From Tannerella sp. (GTDB taxonomy: Bacteria; Bacteroidota; Bacteroidia; Bacteroidales; Tannerellaceae), in NCBI GenBank assembly GCA_031279875.1, contig JAITHS010000305.1, positions 1-14,939 on the forward strand: a DNA stretch of 14,939 bases, written 5' to 3'. Below, piece by piece: positions 14,658 to 14,939 of this stretch. A program made the position numbers and the translations under genes. Numbering within the stretch: position 1 is the stretch's first letter; every line of letters starts with the position of its first letter. The notes beneath the pieces are model-generated. The model saw only the letters and a program-made list of their open reading frames with translations. It had not been told where the DNA came from and ran no database searches.

Positions 14658-14726
14658 CGTCATTGCGAGGTACGAAGCAATCCAGAAGGAATGGCACGCT
14701 GGATTGCTTCGTACCTCGCAATGACG
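14658..14726. repeat. Perfect 28-bp inverted repeat (CATTGCGAGG-type palindromic element)
   Basis: The arms 14658-14685 and 14699-14726 are exactly complementary over 28 bp, with a 13-nt loop (AAGGAATGGCACG). The arm starts CGTCATTGCGAGG and ends GAAGCAATCCAG. This text is familiar as a widespread non-coding palindromic repeat in many bacterial genomes. Its minus-strand translation produces the spurious CEVRSNPA/WIASYLAMT peptides often annotated as proteins. No T-run follows directly on either strand, so it is not a classical terminator. Confidence 0.9.
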
Positions 14727-14838
14727 TGGTGCTTTCTGCCTTCTGCTTTCTCCTATTTTTTTTAAATTAATGCAATTTTTTATACACATCACACAATTTT
14801 TTTATACAAGCTACGTTTTTAAGTCATAAACATAAACT

Positions 14839-14846
14839 TAATTTTG
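14839..14846 (+). promoter_or_regulatory. -7 box for the last, partial gene
   Basis: TAATTTTG fits TAnnTTTG. The preceding stretch 14727-14838 is AT-rich with a pyrimidine run (14733-14754) and no recognised gene. Transcription would begin close to 14852, at or just after the first candidate ATG. Confidence 0.55.
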
Positions 14847-14894
14847 CCTATGATGAAATTATTACCTGTTGTGTCAGTATCTGACAGAAAAAAA

Positions 14895-14939
14895 ATGAAA
14901 AAAGAAAATCCCGGTCCGCGAACCGAAACATTGTTGATT
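14895..14939 (+). CDS. Start of an unidentified gene (runs off the right edge)
   Basis: An open frame enters the right edge with in-frame ATGs at 14850, 14853 and 14895. The first two lie at the expected transcription start and would give a leaderless message (MMKLLPVVSVSDRKK). The third, preceded by an A-rich run as is common in Bacteroidota, gives MKKENPGPRTETLLI and a leader of about 40 nt, so it was preferred. Only 15 residues are visible and no family can be named. Whether this is a full gene depends on sequence outside the window. Confidence 0.4.
   Translation, partial: MKKENPGPRTETLLI

Noticed and set aside
14538..14792. 84-residue minus-strand open frame ending near the palindrome array
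   Set aside because: It is the translation of the 28-bp inverted repeat and hairpin repeat (CEVRSNPA, WIASYLAMT text). This peptide recurs in many genomes as a repeat artefact, and no promoter or conserved domain supports it.

Overview
The window looks like a piece of a Bacteroidales (phylum Bacteroidota) chromosome. The evidence is a set of TAnnTTTG -7 promoter boxes a short way upstream of most genes or operons, the general absence of strong Shine-Dalgarno sites, a 270-residue PyrF, a Bacteroidota-type MtaB, a DUF2795 micro-protein and a secreted GH78 rhamnosidase. Species cannot be read from the sequence. No tRNA, rRNA or CRISPR array was recognised.

Bases 1-1000 are an eroded accessory segment, all on the minus strand. 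It holds the 5' end of an intact-looking DUF262 (GmrSD-type) gene that leaves the window, a 51-codon stump of a DNA cytosine-5 methyltransferase overlapping it by ATGA, a terminator, and a DUF3987 mobile-element gene broken into at least three pieces. One of its scars is filled by a repeat of about 100 bp. This reads as the worn edge of a defence or integrated-element island.

Bases 1013-2804 (plus strand) carry a two-gene unit: an alkaline-phosphatase-superfamily lipoprotein and pyrF (UMP synthesis). pyrF ends 10 bp from the end of a convergent 1212-residue secreted alpha-L-rhamnosidase (2815-6453, minus). The divergent gap 6454-6689 contains a strong hairpin repeat and four perfect-period 21-bp tandem repeats that run into the mtaB promoter.

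Bases 6690-14317 (plus strand) are mostly housekeeping genes: mtaB (tRNA ms2t6A37 methylthiotransferase), speA (arginine decarboxylase, each with its own promoter), a DUF2795 micro-protein, and then a tight three-gene unit made of tex (S1 RNA-binding protein), a clostripain-family (C11) lipoprotein peptidase and a PduO-type corrinoid adenosyltransferase.

Bases 14318-14726 form a dense repeat cluster: eleven 10-bp alternating pyrimidine-purine palindromes at a 22-23 bp pitch with two spacer types and an orientation switch, a second copy of the hairpin seen at 6520, two mutually exclusive hairpins, and a perfect 28-bp inverted repeat. A new promoter and the start of an unidentified gene close the window. 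The palindrome array is the most unusual structure here; I have not recognised it as a named element.
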